A stretch of 64,000 nt of DNA from Bacteroidales bacterium (lineage in GTDB: Bacteria; Bacteroidota; Bacteroidia; Bacteroidales; GCA-2748055): assembly GCA_023138875.1 (NCBI GenBank), contig JAGLOO010000030.1, positions 62,001-126,000 of the forward strand, in the 5' to 3' direction. Positions 8,994-18,541 of the stretch are shown piece after piece. Position numbers and translations under genes: made by a program. Each line of letters begins with the position of its first letter. Position 1 is the stretch's first letter. The notes below the pieces were generated by a model. The model was given only the letters and a program-made list of their open reading frames with translations, was not told where the DNA came from and ran no database searches.

Positions 8994-9767
8994 ATGAAGA
9001 CAAAACAGGAAATCATCGAGAACTGGCTTCCCCGGTATACCGGGATTCCGACAGAGAATTTCGGCAAATATATATTACTCACGAATTTCCATGGGTACCT
9101 TGACCTGTTTACCTCCCTTCACAACACCGAGGTGGTTGACAGGAGTGTGGCCATGCCCGCGGCCACATCCAACGGGATCACCATGATCAACTTTGGCATG
9201 GGTAGCGCCAATGCAGCCACCGTCATGGACCTGCTTGGGGCCATCACACCTAAGGCAGTCCTCTTCCTGGGCAAATGTGGCGGATTAAAGAAGAAAAATG
9301 AACTGGGCGACCTGATCCTGCCCATCGCGGCCATCCGGGGCGATGGTACTTCTGACGATTATCTCCCGCCGGAGGTGCCTGCACTTCCTTCCTTTAACCT
9401 GCAGCGCGCCGTATCCACCACCATCAGGAACATGGGAAGGGATTACTGGACCGGAACTGTTTTCTCCACCAACAGGCGCGTATGGGAGCATGACAATAAG
9501 TTTAAGAAATACCTGAGGTTGGTCAGGAGTATGGCCATTGATATGGAAACCGCCACCCTTTTTACAGTAGGCTTTGCCAATGGGATCCCCACAGGTGCAC
9601 TGTTGCTTGTATCCGACCAACCCATGATCTCCGAAGGGGTCAAAACACAGAAAAGCGATAAGATGGTTACCGAGCAATTTACACAGATGCATCTGGAGAT
9701 AGGGATCGAATCACTCAATGAGATCATCGACCATCGCGAATCGGTGAAACACCTAAAATTTGAGTAG
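8994..9767 (+). CDS. amn: AMP nucleosidase, short Bacteroidota form
   Basis: 257 aa, roughly the length of the phosphorylase-fold catalytic domain alone (the E. coli enzyme is near 480 aa). Recognisable segments are GKYILLTNFHGYLDLF at the N-terminus, the glycine-rich LFLGKCGGLKKKNELGDL, and SMAIDMETATLFTVGFANG, whose MET is the ribose/purine-binding motif of this superfamily. The enzyme hydrolyses AMP to adenine and ribose 5-phosphate in the cytoplasm. ATG start chosen; the gene is followed 8 bp later by the holA ATG. Confidence 0.88.
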   Translation: MKTKQEIIENWLPRYTGIPTENFGKYILLTNFHGYLDLFTSLHNTEVVDRSVAMPAATSNGITMINFGMGSANAATVMDLLGAITPKAVLFLGKCGGLKKKNELGDLILPIAAIRGDGTSDDYLPPEVPALPSFNLQRAVSTTIRNMGRDYWTGTVFSTNRRVWEHDNKFKKYLRLVRSMAIDMETATLFTVGFANGIPTGALLLVSDQPMISEGVKTQKSDKMVTEQFTQMHLEIGIESLNEIIDHRESVKHLKFE

Positions 9768-9775
9768 TTTTGGGG

Positions 9776-10780
9776 ATGACCTACGAACAGTTGATCGGCG
9801 ACCTGAAAAACAGAGCTTACAGACCCCTCTATTTCCTTTATGGGGATGAGCCGTATTACATCGACCTGGTTACCGAATATATCACAAAACATGTACTCAC
9901 CGAGGCTGAACAGAGCTTCAACCAGACCATCGTCTATGGCAAGGATAGCGATGCAGGAGAGGTGATCAACCTGGCCAAACGGTTTCCCATGATGGCCACA
10001 CACCAGGTAGTGGTGGTCCGCGAAGCCCAGGAGCTGAAGGATTTTGAAACCATGATCCACTATTTTGAAAATCCACAGCCCTCCACACTCTTGGTCATCA
10101 ATTACAAATATAAGAATCCCGATAAGCGAAAGAAGGTCTTTAAGGTGCTGGAGAAAAATAGCGCGACCTTCCAGTCAAAGAAGCTCTACGACAACCATGT
10201 ACCGGGATGGATCTCAGGGTACGCATCCAACCGGAAATACCGCATTGAACCCAAAGCAGCTGCCCTGCTTACAGAGTTCCTGGGAAGTGACCTCTCCAGG
10301 ATCGCCAATGAAATAGAGAAGCTGATCATCGCCATCGGCGAGAAAGAGAGGAACATCACACCGGCACATGTGGAGGAGAACATCGGGATAAGCAAAGACT
10401 ACAACCAGTTCGAACTGCAGAATGCCCTGGGAAAAAGGGATGTGCTTAAAGCCAACCGGATCATCAATTATTTCACCGAAAACCCGAAGAACCACCATAT
10501 TACGCAGACCATCTCCTCCCTGTACTACTTTTTTTCAAAACTGCTTCTGATCCACTATATCAAAGACCGGTCGAAACAGAATGTGGCAGCTACACTAAAG
10601 GTCAATCCCTTCTTCGTACAGGATTATGAAGCCGCCGCCCGCCGCTACAGTGCAGGAAAGCTGGTGGAGATTATCTCTTTGCTCCGCACGTATGACCTGC
10701 GTTCCAAGGGGTATGATGGCAACGCCACTCCGGCCGGGGAACTGTCGCGGGAACTTGTATTTAAAATTTTGCACCTGTGA
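9776..10780 (+). CDS. holA: DNA polymerase III subunit delta
   Basis: 334 aa from the ATG at 9776 (a TTG six bases upstream is less likely). The N-terminus (YRPLYFLYGDEPYYID) and the following AAA+ domain I/II layout, the small helical lid (AAALLTEFLGSDLSRIANEIEKL) and the C-terminal collar domain (NQFELQNALGKRD; ISSLYYFFSKLLL) match the clamp-loader delta subunit. It opens the beta sliding clamp for loading. The stop codon overlaps the GTG of the rhomboid gene (GTGA). Confidence 0.88.
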   Translation: MTYEQLIGDLKNRAYRPLYFLYGDEPYYIDLVTEYITKHVLTEAEQSFNQTIVYGKDSDAGEVINLAKRFPMMATHQVVVVREAQELKDFETMIHYFENPQPSTLLVINYKYKNPDKRKKVFKVLEKNSATFQSKKLYDNHVPGWISGYASNRKYRIEPKAAALLTEFLGSDLSRIANEIEKLIIAIGEKERNITPAHVEENIGISKDYNQFELQNALGKRDVLKANRIINYFTENPKNHHITQTISSLYYFFSKLLLIHYIKDRSKQNVAATLKVNPFFVQDYEAAARRYSAGKLVEIISLLRTYDLRSKGYDGNATPAGELSRELVFKILHL

Positions 10781-11400
10781 TAACCCTGATCATCGTCATT
10801 ATCACCGTGCTATTCTCCGTGGCGGCCTTCCGGTTCAGGGACCTCCTGTACCGGTTCGACCTGTCGCCATACCACATTGTACATAAGAAACAGTATTACA
10901 GGATCTTTACCCATGCCTTTCTCCATACCGATTACATGCACCTGGGCATCAACATGCTGGTCCTCTACTCCTTTGGAACCGGGATTGAACATATCTTTAA
11001 ACAAAACCTGGAGGCCCATGGCCTGATCTTTTCAGGTACGTTTTTTTATATCCTGCTATACGTATCCAGCATAGCCTTATCCGCCCTCAGCACCGTCACC
11101 CGGCACAGGAACGATGAAGGCTACAGTGCGGTGGGTGCATCAGGTGCTGTTTCGGCCGTGGTCTTTACCTACATCTTCTTTGCACCCCTGCAGAAAATCT
11201 ACTTCTATTTTGTACTGCCCATCCCGGGTATTATTTTCGGGATCCTTTACCTGGTCTATTCCAGTTACATGAGCCGTCGCAACAAAGACAACATCAACCA
11301 TGAAGCACATTTCTGGGGTGCGGTAGTGGGCTTCCTCTTCCCCATTCTGCTGGAACCAGAACTTTTTATGCTGTTTATTGAAAACCTTTTTCCCGGATAA
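10777..11400 (+). CDS. Rhomboid-family intramembrane serine protease
   Basis: 207 aa, GTG start overlapping the holA stop by 4 bp. Six hydrophobic segments. Catalytic features are complete: HLGINM in helix 2 (HxxxN), the nucleophile Ser122 in GASG, and the partner His178 in AHFWGAVVG. Rhomboids cleave transmembrane substrates within the inner membrane. Natural substrates cannot be predicted. Translational coupling to holA is likely. Confidence 0.88.
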   Translation: MITLIIVIITVLFSVAAFRFRDLLYRFDLSPYHIVHKKQYYRIFTHAFLHTDYMHLGINMLVLYSFGTGIEHIFKQNLEAHGLIFSGTFFYILLYVSSIALSALSTVTRHRNDEGYSAVGASGAVSAVVFTYIFFAPLQKIYFYFVLPIPGIIFGILYLVYSSYMSRRNKDNINHEAHFWGAVVGFLFPILLEPELFMLFIENLFPG

Positions 11401-11410
11401 CTGCTCAGAA

Positions 11411-11896
11411 ATGCAAAAAGCCATCTTCATAGACCGCGACGGGGTCATCAGCAACAACCGGGACCACTATTACCTGACCCAGGTAGAGGATTTTCAATTC
11501 AACCCGGGGGTATTTGAAACCCTTGCAGAACTGCAAAACAGGGGTTATATATTTATTGTGATTACAAACCAGGGAGGGATAAGCCAGGGAATGAACAGCG
11601 TGAAAAATGTGGACAACATCCATGATCACATGGATGCCCTCCTGAACCTTAAAGGCATTAAGATCCGGGAAATCTACTACTGTCCCCACCACAGCGACAA
11701 TGAAGCGTGCTTATGCAGAAAACCTCTTCCGTTGATGATCGAAAAGACCCTGGCCCGGTATAACATCGATCCTCAACAATCCTGGTTTATCGGGGACTCG
11801 GAGCGGGATGTGGAAGCAGGAAAAGCAGCAGGGGTTCAAACCATTCTTATCAACCCAAACAGCAACCTGACACAGGTGCTGGATCGGATTCATTAG
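11411..11896 (+). CDS. gmhB: HAD-family heptose-1,7-bisphosphate phosphatase (GmhB-like)
   Basis: 161 aa from the ATG at 11411; the open frame extends 33 bases upstream into the rhomboid gene. The HAD nucleophile motif FIDRDGVI (Asp8, Asp10) begins the protein, the TNQGG motif II follows, and the zinc-binding CPHH...CLCRKP cluster typical of GmhB is present, then FIGDSERDVEAGKAAG (motif IV). The enzyme removes the 7-phosphate from D-glycero-D-manno-heptose 1,7-bisphosphate for LPS core. A histidinol-phosphatase activity is the alternative within this family. Confidence 0.8.
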   Translation: MQKAIFIDRDGVISNNRDHYYLTQVEDFQFNPGVFETLAELQNRGYIFIVITNQGGISQGMNSVKNVDNIHDHMDALLNLKGIKIREIYYCPHHSDNEACLCRKPLPLMIEKTLARYNIDPQQSWFIGDSERDVEAGKAAGVQTILINPNSNLTQVLDRIH

Positions 11897-11908
11897 TACC
11901 TGCAGTCA

Positions 11909-12496
11909 CTAATTGAGGCCCGGATCCTCGGGAAAGTTGGCCCACGCCCTGTACTTGTTGTTGTAACGGGCCAGGGTATCGCTCCAGAATTCAGTCTCTA
12001 CCCCCTGCATCAACATGCGGGGGGATATATTTCCCACCAGCCATGCATTCGCTTTCATTTCCCCTTCCAACTGGTCGGCAGACCACCCGGCATAACCCAC
12101 GAAAAAGCGAATTTCAAAGGGTTTGATACCTCCTTCAGCGATCATGCTCTTCATGCTGTCGAAATCGCCGCCCCAGAATATACCATCGGCAATCAGGACA
12201 CTCCCGGGTATACGCTCGCCAAGGGTATGGATGTAATGAACCGTGTTGTTGCTTACCGGACCACCCATGGAGATACTGAATTCTGACTCAGGGAAGTCAT
12301 CCACTATCTCGGCGATGCCTATTTCCAGGGGTTTGTTGAGAACAAAACCCAGGGATCCCTCCTCGTTGTGTTCAGCGAGGTAAACGATGGAACGGTGGAA
12401 GTGATTATCGCTCAGAAAAGGTTCCGAGATAAGAATCCTGCCTTTCTCCACAACATTCTCATTGACAATATGAAAGAAATCGATATTCAGGTCCAT
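11909..12496 (-). CDS. YqgE/AlgH family protein
   Basis: 195 aa. Family signatures are GRILISEPFLSDNHFHRSIVYL near the N-terminus, GSLGFVLNKPL, MGGPVSNNTVHYIH and FVGYAGWSADQLEGEMKANAW. YqgE/AlgH proteins are small conserved cytoplasmic proteins of uncertain function; AlgH was named for an effect on alginate expression in Pseudomonas. Convergent with gmhB (12-bp gap) and divergent from nhaC. Confidence 0.85.
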   Translation of the reverse strand: MDLNIDFFHIVNENVVEKGRILISEPFLSDNHFHRSIVYLAEHNEEGSLGFVLNKPLEIGIAEIVDDFPESEFSISMGGPVSNNTVHYIHTLGERIPGSVLIADGIFWGGDFDSMKSMIAEGGIKPFEIRFFVGYAGWSADQLEGEMKANAWLVGNISPRMLMQGVETEFWSDTLARYNNKYRAWANFPEDPGLN

Positions 12497-12596
12497 TGCA
12501 TCAAAATTTCCCTTGTAGCAAGATACGCCAATTTTGTATTAAATAAAACGAACATCCAAGAAAAATAGTATCTTGACGGCTTATCTTTCAATCCCT

Positions 12597-14099
12597 ATGA
12601 GCCAGAAAGAAGCAAGGCAGCCTAATCTCCTGCAGGCCCTTATTCCCATTGTTGTTTTAATTACACTTCTGGTCCTGAATGTTACCAATTTTGGCGATCA
12701 TACCCTGGACGGTGCCAACCAGTTTGCACTGATCCTTGCCTCCGCAGTTGCAGGGATTGTTGCTATCTACCTGGGGGTAAAATGGACCGATATACAAACA
12801 AGCATGGTAAAGAGCATCAGTTCGGCCATGCCTTCCATCCTGATCCTCCTGATGATCGGCGCACTGGCAGGCACCTGGCTACTGAGCGGGGTTATCCCCA
12901 CGCTGATATACTATGGACTCAAGGTATTCCACCCGAAGATCTTCCTGTTTGCCACAGTAATCATCGCCGGAATGGTATCCCTGGCCACCGGTTCTTCCTG
13001 GTCGACCGTTGCCACCATCGGGATCGCGCTCATTGGTGTTGGACAGGCACTGGGTATTCATGAAGGACTCATTGCCGGGGCCGTGATCTCCGGGGCCTAT
13101 TTCGGCGATAAAATGTCTCCCCTGTCCGACACCACCAACCTGGCACCGGCCATGACGGGGACCGACCTCTTTACCCACATCAGGTACATGACCATCACAA
13201 CGGTGCCGGCCATGTCTATTACGCTGATCATCTTCCTGATCATCGGGTTCACCTATACATTCGAATCAACCCCCGGAGATATAGAACTGGTCCTTCAGTC
13301 CATCGAATCCAAATTCAGGATCACACCATGGCTGATGCTGGTCCCGGCATCCCTGATATACATCATTATCAAAAAGATACCTCCCCTTCCTGCCCTGCTT
13401 GCAGGATCATTGATGGGAGGAATTTTCGCCATTATCTTCCAGCCCCACCTGGTGAGGGAGGTGGCCCTTGGGCTGAACAGTGACACGACCACCCTGTTCA
13501 AGGCATCCTACCTCTCGGTGATGCAGTCCATTTTCGGAGACATCTCCATCACCACTCAGAACGACATGGTGAACGAATTGCTGTCCACTACGGGAATGAG
13601 GGGCATGCTGAACACCATCTGGCTGATCCTGTCTGCCATGATATTCGGAGGGGCCATGGAATCGGCCGGACTCCTGGTAAAAATTACCAATTCGGTAATC
13701 CGTTGGGCCCAATCCACCGGTTCGCTGGTCACAACCACCATTGCCACCAGCATCTTTTTCAACATCACCGCATCGGACCAGTACATTGCCATTGTGGTGC
13801 CCGGCCGCATGTTTGCTGACACCTATAAGAAACGGGGATTGAAACCGGAGGTGCTCAGCCGTACCCTGGAAGATGGCGGCACCATTACCTCGGTCCTTGT
13901 GCCATGGAATACCTGCGGCGCCACCCAATCGCGGGTACTGGGGGTCCCGACCATGGAATACTTGCCCTACGCCTTCTTTAACTTCCTGAGCCCGCTGTTC
14001 AGCATCCTGTTCGCTTACCTCAACTACCGCATACGCAGGTACGGCGATGATGAGCCTGCAACAAAATCCATCAGCGATAAGGAGCGAAAAAAAATCTAA
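12597..14099 (+). CDS. nhaC: Na+/H+ antiporter, NhaC family
   Basis: 500 aa from the ATG at 12597; the open frame has a TTG 24 bases upstream that I do not favour. About 11-12 membrane helices. NhaC family signatures are GTWLLSGVIPTLIYYGL, ATGSSWSTVATIGIAL, the conserved GAYFGDKMSPLSDTTNLAPA segment, and NITASDQYIAIVVPGRMF followed by LEDGGTITSVLVPWNTCGA in the second inverted half. It exchanges sodium for protons across the inner membrane, for pH and salt homeostasis. A small membrane protein gene follows. Confidence 0.88.
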   Translation: MSQKEARQPNLLQALIPIVVLITLLVLNVTNFGDHTLDGANQFALILASAVAGIVAIYLGVKWTDIQTSMVKSISSAMPSILILLMIGALAGTWLLSGVIPTLIYYGLKVFHPKIFLFATVIIAGMVSLATGSSWSTVATIGIALIGVGQALGIHEGLIAGAVISGAYFGDKMSPLSDTTNLAPAMTGTDLFTHIRYMTITTVPAMSITLIIFLIIGFTYTFESTPGDIELVLQSIESKFRITPWLMLVPASLIYIIIKKIPPLPALLAGSLMGGIFAIIFQPHLVREVALGLNSDTTTLFKASYLSVMQSIFGDISITTQNDMVNELLSTTGMRGMLNTIWLILSAMIFGGAMESAGLLVKITNSVIRWAQSTGSLVTTTIATSIFFNITASDQYIAIVVPGRMFADTYKKRGLKPEVLSRTLEDGGTITSVLVPWNTCGATQSRVLGVPTMEYLPYAFFNFLSPLFSILFAYLNYRIRRYGDDEPATKSISDKERKKI

Positions 14100-14150
14100 A
14101 AGGGTAAAAACAGATCTCCGGATATTTCCTGTAAAACTCTCAGGGTTTAC

Positions 14151-14158
14151 TATCTTTG
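14151..14158 (+). promoter_or_regulatory. Candidate -7 promoter element (TATCTTTG)
   Basis: TATCTTTG matches TAnnTTTG exactly and lies 8 bp before the ATG of the small membrane protein at 14167. The implied leader would be very short. No clear TTTG -33 element is seen at normal spacing. It may allow expression of the small gene separately from nhaC. Confidence 0.35.
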
Positions 14159-14166
14159 TTGTTCAT

Positions 14167-14394
14167 ATGTTTTTAAAGATCCTTATTATATCCCTGATAC
14201 TCCTCAGCCTGGCCACGCTGGGAATGGCATTGAACATCCTGGTCAAGAAAAAGGGGAAATTCCCAGCCTACAGGGTAGGGCACAACCGCGACATGCATAA
14301 ATTAGGCATCTCCTGCGTGAAACACGAGGAGATCAATTGCCACAAGAAAAAGTTGAAGGAAAAAGGTTGTGACGGATGTCAACAACCGGCTTGA
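14167..14394 (+). CDS. Small membrane-anchored cysteine-containing protein, unknown function
   Basis: 75 aa from the ATG at 14167. One hydrophobic N-terminal helix (FLKILIISLILLSLATLGMALN) precedes a basic soluble tail with four cysteines in CVKHEEINCHKKK and GCDGCQ. The cysteine spacing (C-x8-C, then C-x2-C) could bind a metal. The open frame upstream overlaps nhaC but the internal ATG gives a sensible membrane start. I do not recognise a characterised family. Confidence 0.6.
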   Translation: MFLKILIISLILLSLATLGMALNILVKKKGKFPAYRVGHNRDMHKLGISCVKHEEINCHKKKLKEKGCDGCQQPA

Positions 14395-14406
14395 GAGCAC
14401 TAAAAT

Positions 14407-16410
14407 TTAGTCCGGATATACTTCAAATTCTATTGATTCCGCACTACCTGACTTTCCTGAGTATTTTTCGTTACTGGTTTGATATTCCGGAACTATAGCT
14501 GCTACCCTGCTGACCAATTCACCCTCCGATAGGGATGGATATGAATAGAGTAGTGTATGGATCTTTGCCAGCAACAGTTTATGGTCCAACCAGGCCACCT
14601 CAGCAATTTTAACCTTCGGGTTATATGTTGGCATGGTTTTCTCTTTATGGGCAATCAATTCTTCATACAATTTCTCACCCGGCCGTAAACCGATGTACTC
14701 GATCTGGATGTCCTTGTCCGGCACAAATCCGGAAAGCCGGATCATCTGTCTGGCCAGATCATCTATCTTCACCGGCTTGCCCATATCAAATACAAAAACC
14801 TCCCCTCCCATCCCCATGAAACCAGCTTCCAGCACCAGCTGGCAGGCCTCGGGAATAGTCATGAAATACCTGGTAATTTCCCGGTGTGTGACGGTAACCG
14901 GACCTCCCTCTTCAATCTGCTTTCTGAAAATAGGGACAACAGAGCCATTGGAACCAAGAACGTTCCCAAACCTGGTAATCACAAACTGTGTACGGTTACC
15001 GGGACTAAGCGATCTTGATTGTAAGATCATCTCACACATCCTTTTTGACGCTCCCATTACATTGGTTGGATTTACCGCTTTATCGGTGGAAACCATGACA
15101 AATTTCTGAATCCTGTATTTCAGAGCCAGCTTTGTTAATAATGTTGTACCCCCTACATTCACCCTGATCGCTTCATGCGGATTTTCCTCCATCAGGGATA
15201 CATGTTTGTAGGCGGCAGCATGAAAAACAATTTCCGGCTGAAACTCTCTAAATATCCAGTCCATTTTAACCTGGTCGGTAACGTCAGCAAGGATCGTACG
15301 AACGGATGCATGCCCGAAATGTTCCTGAAGCTCATTTTCAAGGTGGAACATGGGTGTTTCACCATTATCCAACAGGATAAGTTTCCCCACATTAAACCGC
15401 ATAAGCTGACGAACAATTTCAGAACCGATGGAACCGGCTGAACCAGTTACAAGAATGGTCTTATTCCGCAAACCCTTACCTATCATCTGCATATTCATCT
15501 GAATTGGGTCCCTTCCCAATAAATCCTGCAACTTGATTTTCTTCAGTTGATCTAACTGGAACTCTTCACTAAACCATTTACTTACAACCGGTACTTCAAG
15601 AACTTCAAGTCCCAGATCAACTGCGAAACTGTATATTTCACTTTTCTCAGATGGGGGAATATCCTTAATGGCAAAGATCATGGTTTCAATATTGAACTTC
15701 TCCAGAAATTCCCTTTTAAGTTTTTTAGGGCCAAATACAGGAATCCCCTCAAGGTTTTTACCCTGCAATTTCTTGTTATTGTCAAGGAAAGCAACGATGT
15801 TATATTCGTTTGAACGGTCGCTCATGATCACTCCCTTCACAATCACACCCATTACCCCCGCTCCAAAAATTATTACATTTTTTTTGTTTGTTGGATTTAC
15901 TGAGACCAACTCATAAAACATCTTGATTAATATCCTGACTGTAAAAAGAATTGCATTGATGGAGATATAATGGATCAGGATAATGGATAATGGGATATTT
16001 AGTAATTCATACCACCCAGCACGTCTGCTTATGAAAGTCAGAAACAGTAATGTAATAAGAGATGCGGTGGTTGTAATGATAACTTTAAATATGTCCCTGA
16101 TTGTGGTATGCCGGATAAGACCAACAAATGACCGGAATATCATTGAAAAGCCACAATACACCCCCATCGCCAGAATGGATTGGTTGAATGCCAATCCAAA
16201 ATCAATTGCCTCAAACTCAAAATTGTACCTCAGGAAATAGGCGAAAATAAATGTAATAGCCACAGCACTCCCATCAAATAAGAATACCGACCACCGAGGC
16301 AGGGAGTGTTTATGAAACATAGCCCTGGCTTGTGAGCGCAGATACTCTATCCGTTGAAAATCTCCAACCTTCATCTTCAGTTTGGCTATACTTAATTTAA
16401 AATTTATCAA
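14407..16410 (-). CDS. Membrane nucleotide-sugar 4,6-dehydratase, PglF/WbpM/CapD-like
   Basis: 667 aa. About four N-terminal membrane helices (42-165), a first Rossmann-like domain with GAGVMG (183-188), then the catalytic SDR domain with TGSAGSIG (322-329), STDKAV (441-446) and VMGASKR (451-457), where Met replaces the usual catalytic Tyr as in the PglF/WbpM class. These enzymes convert UDP-GlcNAc to UDP-4-keto-6-deoxy-GlcNAc, the first step towards UDP-diacetylbacillosamine and related sugars. It is the last gene of the leftward polysaccharide region. PglE-, PglD- and PglC-like genes lie upstream in the same transcription direction, which supports that pathway. Convergent with the small membrane protein gene (12-bp gap). 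Confidence 0.85.
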   Translation of the reverse strand: MINFKLSIAKLKMKVGDFQRIEYLRSQARAMFHKHSLPRWSVFLFDGSAVAITFIFAYFLRYNFEFEAIDFGLAFNQSILAMGVYCGFSMIFRSFVGLIRHTTIRDIFKVIITTTASLITLLFLTFISRRAGWYELLNIPLSIILIHYISINAILFTVRILIKMFYELVSVNPTNKKNVIIFGAGVMGVIVKGVIMSDRSNEYNIVAFLDNNKKLQGKNLEGIPVFGPKKLKREFLEKFNIETMIFAIKDIPPSEKSEIYSFAVDLGLEVLEVPVVSKWFSEEFQLDQLKKIKLQDLLGRDPIQMNMQMIGKGLRNKTILVTGSAGSIGSEIVRQLMRFNVGKLILLDNGETPMFHLENELQEHFGHASVRTILADVTDQVKMDWIFREFQPEIVFHAAAYKHVSLMEENPHEAIRVNVGGTTLLTKLALKYRIQKFVMVSTDKAVNPTNVMGASKRMCEMILQSRSLSPGNRTQFVITRFGNVLGSNGSVVPIFRKQIEEGGPVTVTHREITRYFMTIPEACQLVLEAGFMGMGGEVFVFDMGKPVKIDDLARQMIRLSGFVPDKDIQIEYIGLRPGEKLYEELIAHKEKTMPTYNPKVKIAEVAWLDHKLLLAKIHTLLYSYPSLSEGELVSRVAAIVPEYQTSNEKYSGKSGSAESIEFEVYPD

Positions 16411-16710
16411 TTCTCCAGTTTAATCACTGAGTAATTCAAAATGAAATTATAAAATCTTTATGGGGTAACCTGTCTAATCTTGGTTCAATTTGATCAACTT
16501 ATTTTGTGAAATGATTGGTCGCCTGTGTGTTGCTATAAGATGTATATTTGTACTAATTTCTCACCTTCATCCCAACCTGTTATTTGACAGTCCTAATCAA
16601 GCAGTTAATCACATACTTTGCTTGATTAATCAAAACAGCAGCCAAAAAGCACTGATATCGTCAACAAGAAACATAGCTAATGCCGGTGATAGTGAAATGG
16701 AGTAAATTGA
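16411..16710. other. 300-bp intergenic region, no supported gene
   Basis: AT-rich spacer between the dehydratase and the dockerin-like gene. A 71-codon + strand open frame (16490-16705) shows no family resemblance and no sensible hydrophobic or domain pattern. A TATATTTG octamer at 16543-16550 points right, away from the intact minus-strand genes. I see nothing else. Confidence 0.5.
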
Positions 16711-18363
16711 TTAATTCTTGATGATCTTATGCATAAGAAATCCACCACTGATCATAGATGCTTTTAACAAATACACTCCTGGTAGTAGATCAAACAAATC
16801 AACTTCAATCGCAGCTTTCATTTGAAGGGATTGATTGCGCACATATGTCCAAATTACTTTGCCGCTAATATCCTGGATTGTAAGGCTTATGATATCTTCA
16901 CTCCCTTCATTCAGGATAATGTGTAATATCCTACTGGTAGGATTTGGATATATAATCATCCAAGAGTCCTTATTACTATCCAATCCAACATTGGCACTCT
17001 GTCGATCAACAGAAAAAACCAATGTGTCCGAGCTCCAGTTCTGAAAAATATCTTCAGCATATACGATCAACTGGTGCAACCCATTATCTAGTTGCATTGT
17101 TAATGTTCCTTCTGTTCCAATATCATTTTTCGTTAACCCGGAATCTAATGAATACCAGCCTCCGGCTAGATCAAGATCACTTATGTTATACTGAAAAATA
17201 ATCTGGTCACCATTATATACACTATCCAAGATTGGAGAATGGATGGTTATTTGAGGAGGTGGATCATCCACAGAAATCATCAATTGCCTCTGTGAGCTAT
17301 TTGAAAAAAGATCCTCAGCTTCCATTGTAAACACATACGAACCATTCTTCAGTTTAAGCTTCAATATTCCTGCCGGCTGAAAAGCATATACCAACCGGTC
17401 ATGTCCAACATCGAGATACATGGAATCGTCATAAATTACATTCCTGATTGGATCTTCCCCTATGCAATACCAGGCGTTCTTCAAATTTTCATCTTGGATA
17501 CTATATTCCAGATCCACATGCCCGGAGTTATATATTATCATTTCCTCAGCTGGAAAAAATTGAATCAAAGGTAAGATTGTATCTCTTCTGGTGATATTTT
17601 TTATTCCATCCATCCAATTATGCAGTGAATCAAAACGTTGATTGGGATCTGGATTATTAATATTATCCAAAAATAATAGTTGATCCGATTGCGGATCGAT
17701 GAAACACCAATCATTCCAGTCAAACACATTGTCCCCAACAATGATTGCCATCATCGGTTTTATATAAGAAGAATCTGCAAGACTGTAACCAATTCCTGAA
17801 TAAAATACCGGAAGGTTAAACCTGCTATTGTATTCAAAGGAAATTGGTGGGCTTTCAAATAGGCCAAACACTTTTTCATCATATCCATGTAGGTTGATTA
17901 TTGTCTGGTCTAAATAATAATCACCTGTATATTCAGTGGGATTTGATTGTTCATTAGTATTATCAATAATTAACATCTTCTCCAACCACCAGATCCTTTC
18001 TTCTTTTGTTTTTAAACGGTTCCAGTGAGAAGGAAGATAATCTGAATTTCCAGCGATAAATCCTTCCAATAATTTAAAATCCAGTTGGTTTACCGATTGA
18101 TCTCCATCGATATCCGATCTATCATAAACTAAATCAAACTGTTCATCGGATCTCAAACCTTTTAGGATACTATCCAATCGATACACATCGTCCCAATTAA
18201 TAAAGTTGTCATTATTCACATCGCCTGATCCATAGTAACTTAATAATGAATCATTTGAGGCTACAAAAGGATTAATGGGGTTATATTGAGCAAGCAAATT
18301 GAATGGGATAATCAGAGTGCACAATGAGAAGATAATGCATATTGATTTGAATGCTTTAGGCAT
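16711..18363 (-). CDS. Secreted dockerin-like protein with T9SS sorting domain
   Basis: 550 aa. Signal peptide (about 1-25, ending NLLAQ). Residues about 45-105 hold two calcium-loop repeats of type I dockerin form: DVNNDNFINWDDV followed by a helix, and DIDGDQSVNQLDF followed by a helix. The middle is a beta-rich extracellular region, including two Ig-like segments (about 350-460, e.g. PPQITIHSPILDS). The last 80 residues are a type A T9SS sorting domain (IYPNPTSRILHI, ISGKVIW, LLPGVYLLKA, HKIIKN). It is therefore predicted to be exported across the outer membrane by the type IX system. Dockerin at the N-terminus is unusual but need not mean a cellulosome; these repeats also occur as general calcium-binding modules. 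Substrate unknown. Confidence 0.75.
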   Translation of the reverse strand: MPKAFKSICIIFSLCTLIIPFNLLAQYNPINPFVASNDSLLSYYGSGDVNNDNFINWDDVYRLDSILKGLRSDEQFDLVYDRSDIDGDQSVNQLDFKLLEGFIAGNSDYLPSHWNRLKTKEERIWWLEKMLIIDNTNEQSNPTEYTGDYYLDQTIINLHGYDEKVFGLFESPPISFEYNSRFNLPVFYSGIGYSLADSSYIKPMMAIIVGDNVFDWNDWCFIDPQSDQLLFLDNINNPDPNQRFDSLHNWMDGIKNITRRDTILPLIQFFPAEEMIIYNSGHVDLEYSIQDENLKNAWYCIGEDPIRNVIYDDSMYLDVGHDRLVYAFQPAGILKLKLKNGSYVFTMEAEDLFSNSSQRQLMISVDDPPPQITIHSPILDSVYNGDQIIFQYNISDLDLAGGWYSLDSGLTKNDIGTEGTLTMQLDNGLHQLIVYAEDIFQNWSSDTLVFSVDRQSANVGLDSNKDSWMIIYPNPTSRILHIILNEGSEDIISLTIQDISGKVIWTYVRNQSLQMKAAIEVDLFDLLPGVYLLKASMISGGFLMHKIIKN

Positions 18364-18541
18364 GGTGTATCAAAAGTGAGTCTTATTCTAGCTTATTTTC
18401 CAAGGACCTATTTGTGAGGAACTCTCGAATCAACAATCTTTATTACAATCCATAGAATACATAATGAGCTGGCCCACATTGATGCTGATAATCGAGGGGA
18501 TATGGATTGAGAAATCCAAACAACGAAGGCGTTATTTTACC

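Noticed and set aside
14399-14411. Terminator between the small membrane protein and the dehydratase (ACTAAAATTTAGT)
   Set aside because: Only a 6-bp AT-only stem without a T-run on either side; too weak to call.
16490-16705. A 71-codon + strand gene between the dehydratase and the dockerin-like gene
   Set aside because: The translation shows no domain, signal peptide or family resemblance, and its strand opposes every intact gene around it.
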